Positions 56,627 to 64,000 of a stretch of 64,000 nt of DNA are shown here, piece by piece; the stretch's first letter is position 1, and every line of letters begins with the position of its first letter. Below the pieces are notes generated by a model. That model ran no database searches and was not told the DNA's origin. It saw only the letters and a list, made by a program, of their open reading frames with translations. Made by a program: the position numbers and the translations under genes. The stretch is from Oscillospiraceae bacterium (GTDB lineage: Bacteria > Bacillota > Clostridia > Oscillospirales > Ruminococcaceae): NCBI GenBank assembly GCA_021199855.1, contig JAJQHD010000038.1:17830-81829 (forward strand). Reading direction: 5' to 3'.

Positions 56627-56689
56627 ATTGGTAGAAAGAGATGTGAAAATGTATATAAGCATATTGTACAGTAAGGAGGACGTCTGTTT

Positions 56690-57667
56690 ATGGAGAAATC
56701 TTTGGCAGTTACAAACTTGGGTCTTATACAAGGGCTTTTCGGAAGTCAGGACGAGAATATCTGCCTGATTCAGGACGAGCTCGGAGTTAATATAGTCACC
56801 AGAGGTGGGAACATCAAGATAATTGGTCTTGATAACGAAGTCGAAAAAGCGTATAAGTGTGTAACTGCTTTGATTAAGATTCTTGAGAGCGGAGATGAAA
56901 TCTCGCCTCAGCAGGTCAGATATGTTCTTTCGATGGGTGACGAGGCGACTGCCGACGAAATCGCAAAGCTTTCAGACGGCGGAATCTGCGTCACTGCTAC
57001 CGGTAAAACTGTCAAGCCAAAAACACTCGGACAAAAGAAATATGTTGATGCCATAGATTCAAATACCATCACATTTGGAGTGGGTCCTGCCGGAACTGGA
57101 AAGACCTATTTGGCAGTCTCTATGGCAGTGAGAGCCTTTAAATCTCACAGCGTAAATAAGATTATCCTGACTCGTCCTGCTGTTGAGGCTGGCGAGAAGC
57201 TCGGATTCTTGCCTGGTGATTTGCAGACAAAGGTAGACCCATATCTAAGACCGCTTTATGATGCTCTATTTGAAATGCTCGGCGCAGAATCCTTTGCGAA
57301 GTATCAGGAACGGGGAAATATTGAAGTTGCTCCTCTTGCATATATGCGTGGAAGAACTCTTGATGAAGCGTTTGTAATACTCGATGAAGCGCAGAATACA
57401 TCTCCCGAACAGATGAAGATGTTTTTGACTCGTCTTGGCTTTAACAGTAAGATGGTTATCACCGGCGATGTCACTCAGATTGACCTGCCCGACCCGAGAA
57501 AATCCGGTCTTATTGAGGCTGTAAAGGTGCTAAAAAATGTTCCTGATATAGGGATTATCCACTTTTCTGAGAAAGATGTGGTAAGGCATAAGCTTGTTCA
57601 GGATATTGTCAAGGTGTATGAGCAGTACAATAAAGAAAGGATGAAGAAAACTCGTGAGAAGGCTTAG
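56690..57667 (+). CDS. phoH: PhoH family ATPase
   Basis: 325 residues. A KH-like N-terminal part (NIVTRGGNIKIIGLDNEVEK) precedes the P-loop ATPase domain with Walker A GVGPAGTGKTYLA, Walker B AFVILDEAQNTSPEQ and the GDVTQIDLP motif. The family is linked to RNA metabolism and consistently precedes ybeY. AAGGAGG site. Overlaps ybeY by 14 bases. Confidence 0.92.
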   Translation: MEKSLAVTNLGLIQGLFGSQDENICLIQDELGVNIVTRGGNIKIIGLDNEVEKAYKCVTALIKILESGDEISPQQVRYVLSMGDEATADEIAKLSDGGICVTATGKTVKPKTLGQKKYVDAIDSNTITFGVGPAGTGKTYLAVSMAVRAFKSHSVNKIILTRPAVEAGEKLGFLPGDLQTKVDPYLRPLYDALFEMLGAESFAKYQERGNIEVAPLAYMRGRTLDEAFVILDEAQNTSPEQMKMFLTRLGFNSKMVITGDVTQIDLPDPRKSGLIEAVKVLKNVPDIGIIHFSEKDVVRHKLVQDIVKVYEQYNKERMKKTREKA

Positions 57668-58190
57668 AGTTGCGTTTAATAATGAGCAAAAATATATACC
57701 GATAACAAAGGAATTCAGAAAGCTTTTGCGCGCGTGTTGTAAGTGCTCTCTTTATTGTGCAGAGTTCGATGAAAACTGCGAAATAAGCATTTCCTTTGTC
57801 ACAAACGACGCTATAAAAGAGTTGAACGCTCAGTATCGCAATATAGATGCGCCGACTGATGTTCTTTCATTTCCACTTGCTGACAACTGCGAGTTTGATT
57901 TGAATCCGGACAGTGACTGCTATATGCTCGGGGATATAATTATTTCCACGGAAAAGGCGGCTGAACAGGCTGTCGAGAATAATAATTCTACTGAAAGAGA
58001 AATAGCGTTTTTGGTTGTCCATTCGATGCTTCATCTTTTGGGATACGACCATCCGGACGAGGACGGACCGGAAACGAAAGAAATGCGCAAAAAAGAGAAA
58101 GAAATCATGCATTCGCTTGGCTATGAAAGCGGAGAAATACTGAAGCATCCGGTTCATTCAAAGGATGATAAGGAATTAGTGGAGGAATAA
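57654..58190 (+). CDS. ybeY: endoribonuclease YbeY
   Basis: Metal-dependent RNase for 16S rRNA 3'-end maturation and 70S quality control. Zinc motif HSMLHLLGYDHPDED (three His) and the strand LNAQYRNIDAPTDVLSFP. 178 residues. GTG start 57654 inside the phoH 3' end, with AAAGGA about 12 bases upstream; MRRLRVAFNN fits the family start. Confidence 0.92.
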   Translation: MRRLRVAFNNEQKYIPITKEFRKLLRACCKCSLYCAEFDENCEISISFVTNDAIKELNAQYRNIDAPTDVLSFPLADNCEFDLNPDSDCYMLGDIIISTEKAAEQAVENNNSTEREIAFLVVHSMLHLLGYDHPDEDGPETKEMRKKEKEIMHSLGYESGEILKHPVHSKDDKELVEE

Positions 58191-58195
58191 GTTAA

Positions 58196-59095
58196 GTGAC
58201 AGAAAATTCATTTGTAACAATCGTTGGAAGACCTAATGCAGGGAAGTCGTCCCTCATAAATGCGCTTGTCGGCGAAAAAATAGCAGCAGTAAGTTCAAAG
58301 CCTCAGACAACCAGAACCAAGATTACGGGTGTACTCACAAGAGGCGATATCCAGTATGTCTTCATGGATACACCGGGTATGCACCGTTCAAGGGACAAGC
58401 TCTCGGAGTATATGCTGAAAGCCATCGATAACTCTGTCAGCTCCGTTGACTGTGCACTTCTGGTTGCAGACTCTACAAAAAAAGCCGGAGAAGCTGAAAA
58501 AACGCTTTTAGCGTCGCTACAGGCGTCAAGGACACCCGTTATACTTGTCATGAATAAAGTTGACCTGTTCGAGGATAAAGAAGCTCTGATACTGGTTATC
58601 GCTGAGTATGCGGCACTTTATGATTTCGACTCGGTTATTCCTATTAGTGCCATCAATTCTGATGGACTAGACATCATCCTTGATGCAATATCAAAATTCA
58701 CAGTCAAAGGATCGCACTATTTTCCGGATGACAAGTTCACCGACCAGCCGGAACGGGTTATAATCTCCGAAATGATAAGAGAGAAGCTTTTGGAGCTATT
58801 GTCGGATGAGGTTCCGCACGGAATCGCCGTAAGTGTTGAAAGCTTGCAGGAGAGAGATACACGTTCAGGCGAAAGCATCATGGACGTAGTCGCAACTATT
58901 TACTGCGAGAAGGAGTCCCACAAGGGCATTATCATCGGCAAAAACGGAGCAATGCTGAAAAAAGTCGGACAGCTTGCAAGAGAAGATATTGAGCGGTTCT
59001 TCATGATAAAGACTAACCTGAAGCTATGGGTAAAGGTCAAAGAAAATTGGCGCAACAGAGACGCTCTGATTAAAAACTTCGGTCTCGGCGACTGA
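58196..59095 (+). CDS. era: GTPase Era
   Basis: GTPase acting in 30S subunit assembly. G1 GRPNAGKSSLIN, G2 region with TTRTKITG, G3 DTPGMH, G4 NKVDL, and a C-terminal KH domain (GIIIGKNGAMLKKVGQLAR) that binds the 16S rRNA 3' end. 299 residues. GTG start after GGAGG. Conserved ybeY-era-recO order. Confidence 0.95.
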   Translation: MTENSFVTIVGRPNAGKSSLINALVGEKIAAVSSKPQTTRTKITGVLTRGDIQYVFMDTPGMHRSRDKLSEYMLKAIDNSVSSVDCALLVADSTKKAGEAEKTLLASLQASRTPVILVMNKVDLFEDKEALILVIAEYAALYDFDSVIPISAINSDGLDIILDAISKFTVKGSHYFPDDKFTDQPERVIISEMIREKLLELLSDEVPHGIAVSVESLQERDTRSGESIMDVVATIYCEKESHKGIIIGKNGAMLKKVGQLAREDIERFFMIKTNLKLWVKVKENWRNRDALIKNFGLGD

Positions 59096-59154
59096 TTTTA
59101 CCATTCATAAATCCCGTTTGCCTGTCAATCATAAGACAAGCGGCAGGTGATGAA

Positions 59155-59295
59155 ATGGACAAGCTTTGGCAGATATTTTATTCGAGCGGCAAGATTGCCG
59201 ACTACTTAGTATACAAACACAAACTGATGCAAGGCGGAAATAAAAATGCTGACAGTGAAAGGTCTTGTAATAAGGGAACGACCATACGGCGATAA
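59155..59295 (+). CDS. YqzL-like small protein between era and recO
   Basis: 46 residues starting MDKLWQIFYSSGKIADYLVY. In Bacillus a small YqzL protein lies at exactly this position between era and recO, with the same pattern (Trp, Phe, a G.I..YL.YK core). The ATG is preceded by AGGTGA. Its last 50 bases overlap the recO start in another frame; the core ends before the overlap, so the C-terminal part is probably unstructured. Function unknown. Confidence 0.7.
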   Translation: MDKLWQIFYSSGKIADYLVYKHKLMQGGNKNADSERSCNKGTTIRR

Positions 59296-60016
59296 CGACA
59301 AGTTTTTGAGTATACTTACTGAATCAAATGGCTTGCTTGATGTCTACGCAAGAGGTGTAAAAAAGCAGAACGCAAAAAACGCTTCTGTATCGCAGACATT
59401 TTGCTACGCGACTTTCTGCTTTTCTGAGGGGAGAAATGGCGGATATATCCTGAATTCTGCGGAGCCGATAAGGCTGTTTTATGATATTCGGCTGGATGTT
59501 TCGCGGTTTTCTCTTGCAAGCTATTTTTGTGAGATGATTCTTTATACTTGCGTAAGTGAACAGCCGAGCGGGGAAGTGCTGAGACTTATGTTGAATGCTT
59601 TGCATTTCCTTTCAAAGGGAGAAAAGAGCGAACTGCTTATCAAGTCTGTGTTTGAGCTCAGGCTTCTTTGCGAGATAGGAATGACGCCTAATCTTATCGG
59701 GTGTTGTAAATGCTACAAGTATTCTGACGTTCAGATGCAGTTTGACATGAGCGAGGGAAAGCTCTACTGCGAAAATTGCTGTGGAAAAAGAGACTTAACC
59801 GTCTGTGAAATTGTCGATATGACATTGCTTCACGCTTTAAGGCATATTGCTCTTTCCGAGCAAGAAAAGATTTTCAGCTTCAGAATTCCCGACGACTATC
59901 TACCGTTTCTGTCAAGAATAACCGAAAGATACGCCGAGCTTCAGCTTGGGCACAGCTTTCAGATGCTTGTTTTTTATAAATCCATTCAAAATATCAATAT
60001 GGGTGAAAATAAATGA
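59246..60016 (+). CDS. recO: DNA repair protein RecO
   Basis: Recombination mediator that helps RecF/RecR load RecA on SSB-coated DNA. N-terminal OB-fold (VKGLVIRERPYGDNDKFLS, GLLDVYARGVKK) and a C-terminal helical domain with a zinc site: CCKC near residue 158 and CENCCG near 178. 256 residues. GGCGGAA upstream. Overlaps mutS2 by four bases. Confidence 0.92.
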   Translation: MLTVKGLVIRERPYGDNDKFLSILTESNGLLDVYARGVKKQNAKNASVSQTFCYATFCFSEGRNGGYILNSAEPIRLFYDIRLDVSRFSLASYFCEMILYTCVSEQPSGEVLRLMLNALHFLSKGEKSELLIKSVFELRLLCEIGMTPNLIGCCKCYKYSDVQMQFDMSEGKLYCENCCGKRDLTVCEIVDMTLLHALRHIALSEQEKIFSFRIPDDYLPFLSRITERYAELQLGHSFQMLVFYKSIQNINMGENK

Positions 60017-62406
60017 GAGAAGAATACAAAACACTTGAATTACATAAAATTCTCGAAATGCTGTCGGAGGAATGTTCAAACGACGCCTCTAAGGATATGG
60101 CACTCGAAATTGAGCCTTCCACGGATTTGGATGTTGTCAAAAACGAAGTAAAAAAGACCTTCGATGCTTTCAATGCTTCCGTAAGATTCGGAAGCCCAAA
60201 TTTTATCAGATTTCCGGATATTTCGGTTATCGCAAAGAGAGCACAGAGTGGTGCAACTCTTTCGTTGAGAGAACTTCTGGACGTTTCGAGAATGCTGTCC
60301 CAGACGGAAATGCTTTTATCCTGGAGACAGCAGTTTTCCGATGAAGAATTCAGCCTTGACTATCTTTTTGAGTGCTTATTCTCAAACAGAGAGCTCAATT
60401 ATAAGATTACAAATGCGGTTGTCAGTGAAGAAGAGATTGCAGACACTGCGAGTCCCGAGCTTGCTTCGATAAGAAGGAAGATTCTTTCTGCTGGTTCTAA
60501 AATTAGAGATACCCTTGACAGGATGATACGCTCATCGGATACTCAGACATATTTGCAGGATACCATAATCACTATGCGTGACGGAAGATACGTCTTGCCT
60601 GTTAAATCTGAGGCAAAAAACAGTGTTCCGGGACTTGTCCATGATACTTCAGCAAGCGGTCAGACCTACTTCATCGAGCCGATGGCTGTTGTCGAAGCGA
60701 ACAACAAAATCAGAATCCTCAAAGGCAAGGAACAGGATGAGATTCACAGAATCATAGCGGAGCTTTCGAGCGACTGTGCGGCTTTTGCGGAAGAACTTAT
60801 TTCCGACTATAATGCCGCTGTGACGCTTGATTTGTACTTTGCAAAATCCAACTTAGGAGCAAAGATGTCAGCTTCAATGCCGGTTATTTCCGATGATGGC
60901 GAGATTATTCTGAAAAAGGCACGTCATCCGCTTATCGATAAGGACAGAGTTGTTCCGATTGACTTTTCTATCGGAAACAGCTATGATGCTTTGATTATCA
61001 CTGGTCCTAATACAGGTGGCAAGACTGTTATTCTTAAAACGGTAGGTCTTCTGACTCTTATGACAATGTGCGGGCTTCTGATTCCTGTTTCTGATGGAAG
61101 TAAGATAACCGTTTTCAGCGATGTTCTTGTTGACATAGGCGACAAGCAGTCTATTGAGGAGAGCCTTTCCACTTTCTCTTCGCACATGACAGATATTGTC
61201 GGTATTCTGGACAGAGTAAGCTACAGTTCTCTGGTTCTTATAGACGAACTTGGTTCAGGTACAGACCCGGTTGAAGGTGCGGCTTTGGCTGTTGCGATTA
61301 TCGAGAGAATCAAGATGACCGGAGCGAAACTTGTCACCACGACGCACTATCAAGAACTAAAGATGTATGCTCTTGAAACTGAAGGCGTTGAGAACGCTTC
61401 ATGCGAATTTGACATCAAGACATTGCAACCGACCTACAGACTGATAATAGGTTCACCCGGAAAATCGAATGCCTTTGCGATTTCCAAGCGCTTAGGACTT
61501 GATGATGTAATTATCCAGAGAGCAGAAGGACTCATGTCCGCAGAGTCTCAGAAGTTTGAAGATACTATCGAGCGTCTCGAAGCTGCCCGTCAGGAATACG
61601 AAGAAAAAGCTGCTCTCGTAGAAAAGTACGAAGGCGAAGTGCGAATTCTTCGTGATGAGCTTAAGACTGAGCACGAAAAATACCAGTCTGAAAAGGACAA
61701 GGAGCTCAGCAAGGTCAAGAAAGAGGCCAGGGAACTGGTTGAGCGAGTCAATATGCAGTCTCGCCGGCTTATGAACGAGCTTGAAGAGATTAAAAAGTCT
61801 AAGGACAAGGAAGATTTTTCTCAAAAAGTCCAACAAGAAAGGCAGAAGTACAAAGCTGAAATCGACAGCATGTATAACGAAGCTTCAAAGCTTGGAGAGC
61901 TTTCGGATGAAGACTATGTTCCGCCAAGACCTTTCAAAAAAGGCGACGATGTTATCATAAGAGATGGAAATAAGACAGGAATTCTTATGTCGCTTCCTGA
62001 TGCTTCCGGAAACTGCGTTGTCCAAATGGGCATCATGAAGACAAAGGTTCATGTTTCACTTTTGCGTCTTGCGGAAAAAGAAGTTACTTTTAATAATAAA
62101 TCAATAAAGAAGAAGCAACAGGGAAGTGTCAGTAATTCTACTGAGAGCCGTGCTACGAGAAAAGTCGAGACTGAGCTTGATATCAGAGGATATACAGTAG
62201 ATGAGGGACTATATGAGCTCGACTCATTTATAGATAAAGCTATCATGAGTGGCAACAAGACCATTATGATAATCCACGGCAAAGGCACCGGAGCTTTGAA
62301 GACTGCTGTCAGAAATCATCTGAGGAAGCATCCTTCGGTTGAGTCATTAAGAAAAGGTGTCTACGGCGAAGGCGAAGATGGAGTTACGGTTGTAGAGCTG
62401 AAATAG
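60013..62406 (+). CDS. mutS2: MutS2 family ATPase (endonuclease/ribosome rescue)
   Basis: 797 residues. ATPase core with Walker A GPNTGGKTVILKT and Walker B SLVLIDELGSGTDP, a long coiled coil (about 515-620), a KOW-like segment (FKKGDDVIIRDGNKTG) and a C-terminal Smr domain (LDIRGYTVDEGLYELD, IIHGKGTGALK). It lacks the MutS mismatch-binding domain, so it cannot replace the broken mutS. In Bacillus MutS2 splits collided ribosomes; earlier work ascribed anti-recombination. Confidence 0.95.
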   Translation: MREEYKTLELHKILEMLSEECSNDASKDMALEIEPSTDLDVVKNEVKKTFDAFNASVRFGSPNFIRFPDISVIAKRAQSGATLSLRELLDVSRMLSQTEMLLSWRQQFSDEEFSLDYLFECLFSNRELNYKITNAVVSEEEIADTASPELASIRRKILSAGSKIRDTLDRMIRSSDTQTYLQDTIITMRDGRYVLPVKSEAKNSVPGLVHDTSASGQTYFIEPMAVVEANNKIRILKGKEQDEIHRIIAELSSDCAAFAEELISDYNAAVTLDLYFAKSNLGAKMSASMPVISDDGEIILKKARHPLIDKDRVVPIDFSIGNSYDALIITGPNTGGKTVILKTVGLLTLMTMCGLLIPVSDGSKITVFSDVLVDIGDKQSIEESLSTFSSHMTDIVGILDRVSYSSLVLIDELGSGTDPVEGAALAVAIIERIKMTGAKLVTTTHYQELKMYALETEGVENASCEFDIKTLQPTYRLIIGSPGKSNAFAISKRLGLDDVIIQRAEGLMSAESQKFEDTIERLEAARQEYEEKAALVEKYEGEVRILRDELKTEHEKYQSEKDKELSKVKKEARELVERVNMQSRRLMNELEEIKKSKDKEDFSQKVQQERQKYKAEIDSMYNEASKLGELSDEDYVPPRPFKKGDDVIIRDGNKTGILMSLPDASGNCVVQMGIMKTKVHVSLLRLAEKEVTFNNKSIKKKQQGSVSNSTESRATRKVETELDIRGYTVDEGLYELDSFIDKAIMSGNKTIMIIHGKGTGALKTAVRNHLRKHPSVESLRKGVYGEGEDGVTVVELK

Positions 62407-62559
62407 TTATTGGCTAGTTGTTAGTGGCTAGTGGTTTAGCGAATTATACCCGAAGCTTATTTCTGATGAGTGAGCTTTGGGGAAGCGCAGATATGGAGCT
62501 TCAAATAATTTGAGCTCAGTTGACAAAGGCGCTAAGAAGTGCAAAATAAAATAGATAGC

Positions 62560-62591
62560 GATGTGCGTTAAATAAAAATTTAACGCACATC
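62560..62591. repeat. perfect 14-base hairpin with AAAA loop
   Basis: GATGTGCGTTAAAT (62560-62573), AAAA, ATTTAACGCACATC (62578-62591). No T-run follows. It lies in a 255-base gap otherwise holding only short direct repeats (TGGCTAGT twice at about 62412-62435). Could be an mRNA structure, an inverted-repeat remnant of a small mobile element, or a protein-binding site. Confidence 0.65.
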
Positions 62592-62661
62592 AGGGGATAG
62601 AAAATTGCGATTTAATGGCGCCTCTGTGTCAGAATCGCTTTTGTAAAGTGTGGTGTTTATT

Positions 62662-63726
62662 ATGCGTGAAGAATACAGAAAAGATTGTCCGTTGTATCTT
62701 GCAAATTACCTTACATATACCGGCTCCGTTGTAGGTCGTACCGAACGAACTGTTGAAGCTTACTATGTTGATATCCGCACTTTTCTGCGATATTTAGTTG
62801 CAGTTAAACACAGTGATGTCAATCTTGAAGAAACTCCTTTCGAGATAATTCCGATTAAGAATGTTCCGTTTTCCTATGTCAAGGAATTCACACTTATGGA
62901 CGCCTACGAGTATATGAACTACCTTATAAATGAGCGTCTGAACTCAAATAAGACCCGCGCCAGAAAGACATCGTCTCTGCGCAGATTCTACGATTTTCTG
63001 GCATCCTACAGATCTCCGGAACAATACAGGCTCGACTCAAATCCGCTTGAAAAGCTGGAGCTTCCGAGACCGGAAAAGACGCTTCCAAAGTATCTCGAAC
63101 TCGACCAAAGCAAGGAGCTTTTAGATGACATCAAGAGTGAGAATTACCTCAGAGATTACTGTATTTTAACTATATTCCTTAATTGTGGCTTGCGGCTCAG
63201 CGAGCTTGCGGGATTGGATATCGGCGATTACAGCGAAAGCGCCAGAACGCTAAGAGTTTTCGGTAAAGGTCAGAAGGAACGGATTGTATATCTCAATGAC
63301 GCCTGCATAGCTTCGCTAAACGCATATTTGAAGACGAGACCAGAGTCAAAGACCGACCCAGATGCTATCTTTTTATCGTTACACAGAAGCGACCATCGCC
63401 GTCTGTCAACCCGCAGAATCCAGCGCATTGTCGAAGACCAGCTAAAAAATGCCGGTCTCGGAAATCTTGGAATTTCTCCGCATAAACTCAGGCATACTGC
63501 GGCAACGCTTATGTACGAATATGGCGACGTTGACCCGATAGTTTTGAAGGACGTTTTGGGACACGTCAGCGTAGCTACAACCGAAATCTACACTCATTTA
63601 TCGAATAAGGACAGAAAAACCGCCGTTGAAAGCTCCCCTCTTGCAGATATGAAGGCGAATGGTAACGCAGGGAAGGCACTTGAAAAATCGGAAGATGATT
63701 CTGATAACCCCCCTACTTATAATTAA
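62662..63726 (+). CDS. Xer-type tyrosine recombinase
   Basis: 354 residues. N-terminal core-binding (SAM-like) domain and a C-terminal catalytic domain with the expected residues: Arg in NCGLRLSELAGL, Lys in FGKGQKERIVYL, His-x-x-Arg in SPHKLRHTAATLM, His in LGHVSVATTEIYTH with the nucleophile Tyr in IYTH. Closest in style to chromosomal XerC/XerD or clostridial housekeeping integrases rather than phage integrases. The tail of about 30 residues is polar and extra. No strong ribosome binding site; ATG 62662 preferred over GTG 62650. No dif-like site found nearby. Confidence 0.9.
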   Translation: MREEYRKDCPLYLANYLTYTGSVVGRTERTVEAYYVDIRTFLRYLVAVKHSDVNLEETPFEIIPIKNVPFSYVKEFTLMDAYEYMNYLINERLNSNKTRARKTSSLRRFYDFLASYRSPEQYRLDSNPLEKLELPRPEKTLPKYLELDQSKELLDDIKSENYLRDYCILTIFLNCGLRLSELAGLDIGDYSESARTLRVFGKGQKERIVYLNDACIASLNAYLKTRPESKTDPDAIFLSLHRSDHRRLSTRRIQRIVEDQLKNAGLGNLGISPHKLRHTAATLMYEYGDVDPIVLKDVLGHVSVATTEIYTHLSNKDRKTAVESSPLADMKANGNAGKALEKSEDDSDNPPTYN

Positions 63727-63754
63727 TTATTTTTAATTATGATATTATGAGGCG

Positions 63755-63789
63755 TAAAAAATCCCCAAGTTTTAAACTTGAGGATTTTT
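63755..63789. terminator. bidirectional terminator between xer and the convergent gene
   Basis: AAAAATCCCCAAGTTT (63757-63772) pairs with AAACTTGAGGATTTTT with one mismatch. A-run on the left, T-run on the right, so it works for both strands. Confidence 0.88.
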
Positions 63790-63820
63790 CATTTTCATTC
63801 GGTTAGTTGTCAAAGCAGTA

Positions 63821-64000
63821 TTACTTCTGCTCTTTCTTCTTCCCTGCTGACTTTACGCCAACTGCCGTGCCTAACGTAAGAGCGGTAATCGCACCGACAA
63901 CGCTCATGACATAAGGCATACAACAGCCGCCGCAGCCACGTCTCATAGGTCTTCTTCTCGGCGGGGGCATCATGCCACCTCTCGGTCCCATGCCACCTCT
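63821..64000 (-). CDS. partial Arg/Gly/Pro-rich small membrane protein
   Basis: Read on the minus strand, an open frame runs from the window edge to TAA at 63823-63821, giving 59 residues. An RGGMGPRGGMMPPP-type low-complexity start and RRRPMRRGCGGCC are followed by a hydrophobic segment (YVMSVVGAITALTLGTAVG) and a Lys-rich end (KSAGKKKEQK). The start lies beyond the window. No family recognised; looks like a small membrane protein with a basic, cysteine-containing N-terminal face. Confidence 0.6.
   Translation of the reverse strand, partial: RGGMGPRGGMMPPPRRRPMRRGCGGCCMPYVMSVVGAITALTLGTAVGVKSAGKKKEQK

Noticed and set aside
56574..56768. Open frame between yqfD and phoH
   Set aside because: It covers a terminator and promoter and overlaps phoH in another frame.

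Overview
The window reads as a chromosomal segment of an endospore-forming, fibre-degrading member of the Firmicutes/Clostridia, most like a Ruminococcus-type Oscillospiraceae. The basis is gene content and order (spoIIGA-sigE-sigG, sepF-ylmH-divIVA-ileS-lspA, yqfC-yqfD-phoH-ybeY-era-recO), Gram-positive style AGGAGG ribosome binding sites, sigma-A promoters often with an extended -10 (TGcTATAAT), a lack of outer-membrane genes, and a block of secreted glycoside hydrolase family 30 (GH30) enzymes. The species call is an inference. Almost all genes are on the + strand, and no gene-free stretch exceeds 300 bases. I saw no rRNA, tRNA, CRISPR array, insertion sequence or prophage.

Layout. 1-0.5 kb: tail of an unidentified gene and a small Myb/SANT-like DNA-binding protein. 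0.5-4.4 kb: signal peptidase I, rbgA, rnhB, yraN, thrC. A minus-strand DUF1540 gene of 56 codons (4465-4635) follows. 4.7-10.3 kb: metallophosphoesterase, tig-clpP-clpX proteostasis genes, rarA. 10.3-16.3 kb: a minus-strand S1-domain protein, then DUF951-prfA-sua5-coaE-slt-M18 peptidase. 16.4-18.8 kb: the sporulation regulon core spoIIGA-sigE-sigG, with a perfect Spo0A box upstream and a ribosome-binding-site-occluding hairpin in front of sigG. 18.9-23.3 kb: tyrS (+), then minus-strand alpha/beta hydrolase, dnaI and dnaD.

23.4-31.5 kb is the accessory region. It holds three tandem GH30 subfamily-8-like lipoproteins (the first with an SH3b domain between Thr-rich linkers), galE, a fourth divergent secreted GH30-like enzyme, and a 77-residue secreted acidic peptide ending in an NPTTG sortase-type sorting signal. 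Together these suggest cell-surface attack on glucuronoxylan.

31.6-63.8 kb is again core genome: ylbF-mutS-mutL-miaA (mutS is broken by a one-base frameshift near its 3' end), a HlyD-like protein, sepF-ylmH-divIVA-ileS-lspA-rluD-HAD-transketolase halves, yunB-ligA-gatCAB, ylbJ (minus), yqfC-yqfD-phoH-ybeY-era-yqzL-recO-mutS2, a Xer-type recombinase, and a minus-strand partial Arg/Gly-rich membrane protein running off the end.

I found no wholly new multi-gene system. The strongest leads are the GH30 cluster with its short sortase-type peptide, the paired RBS-masking hairpins before two sporulation genes (sigG, yunB), the mutS frameshift, and two small genes (DUF1540 and YqzL) that are easily missed.
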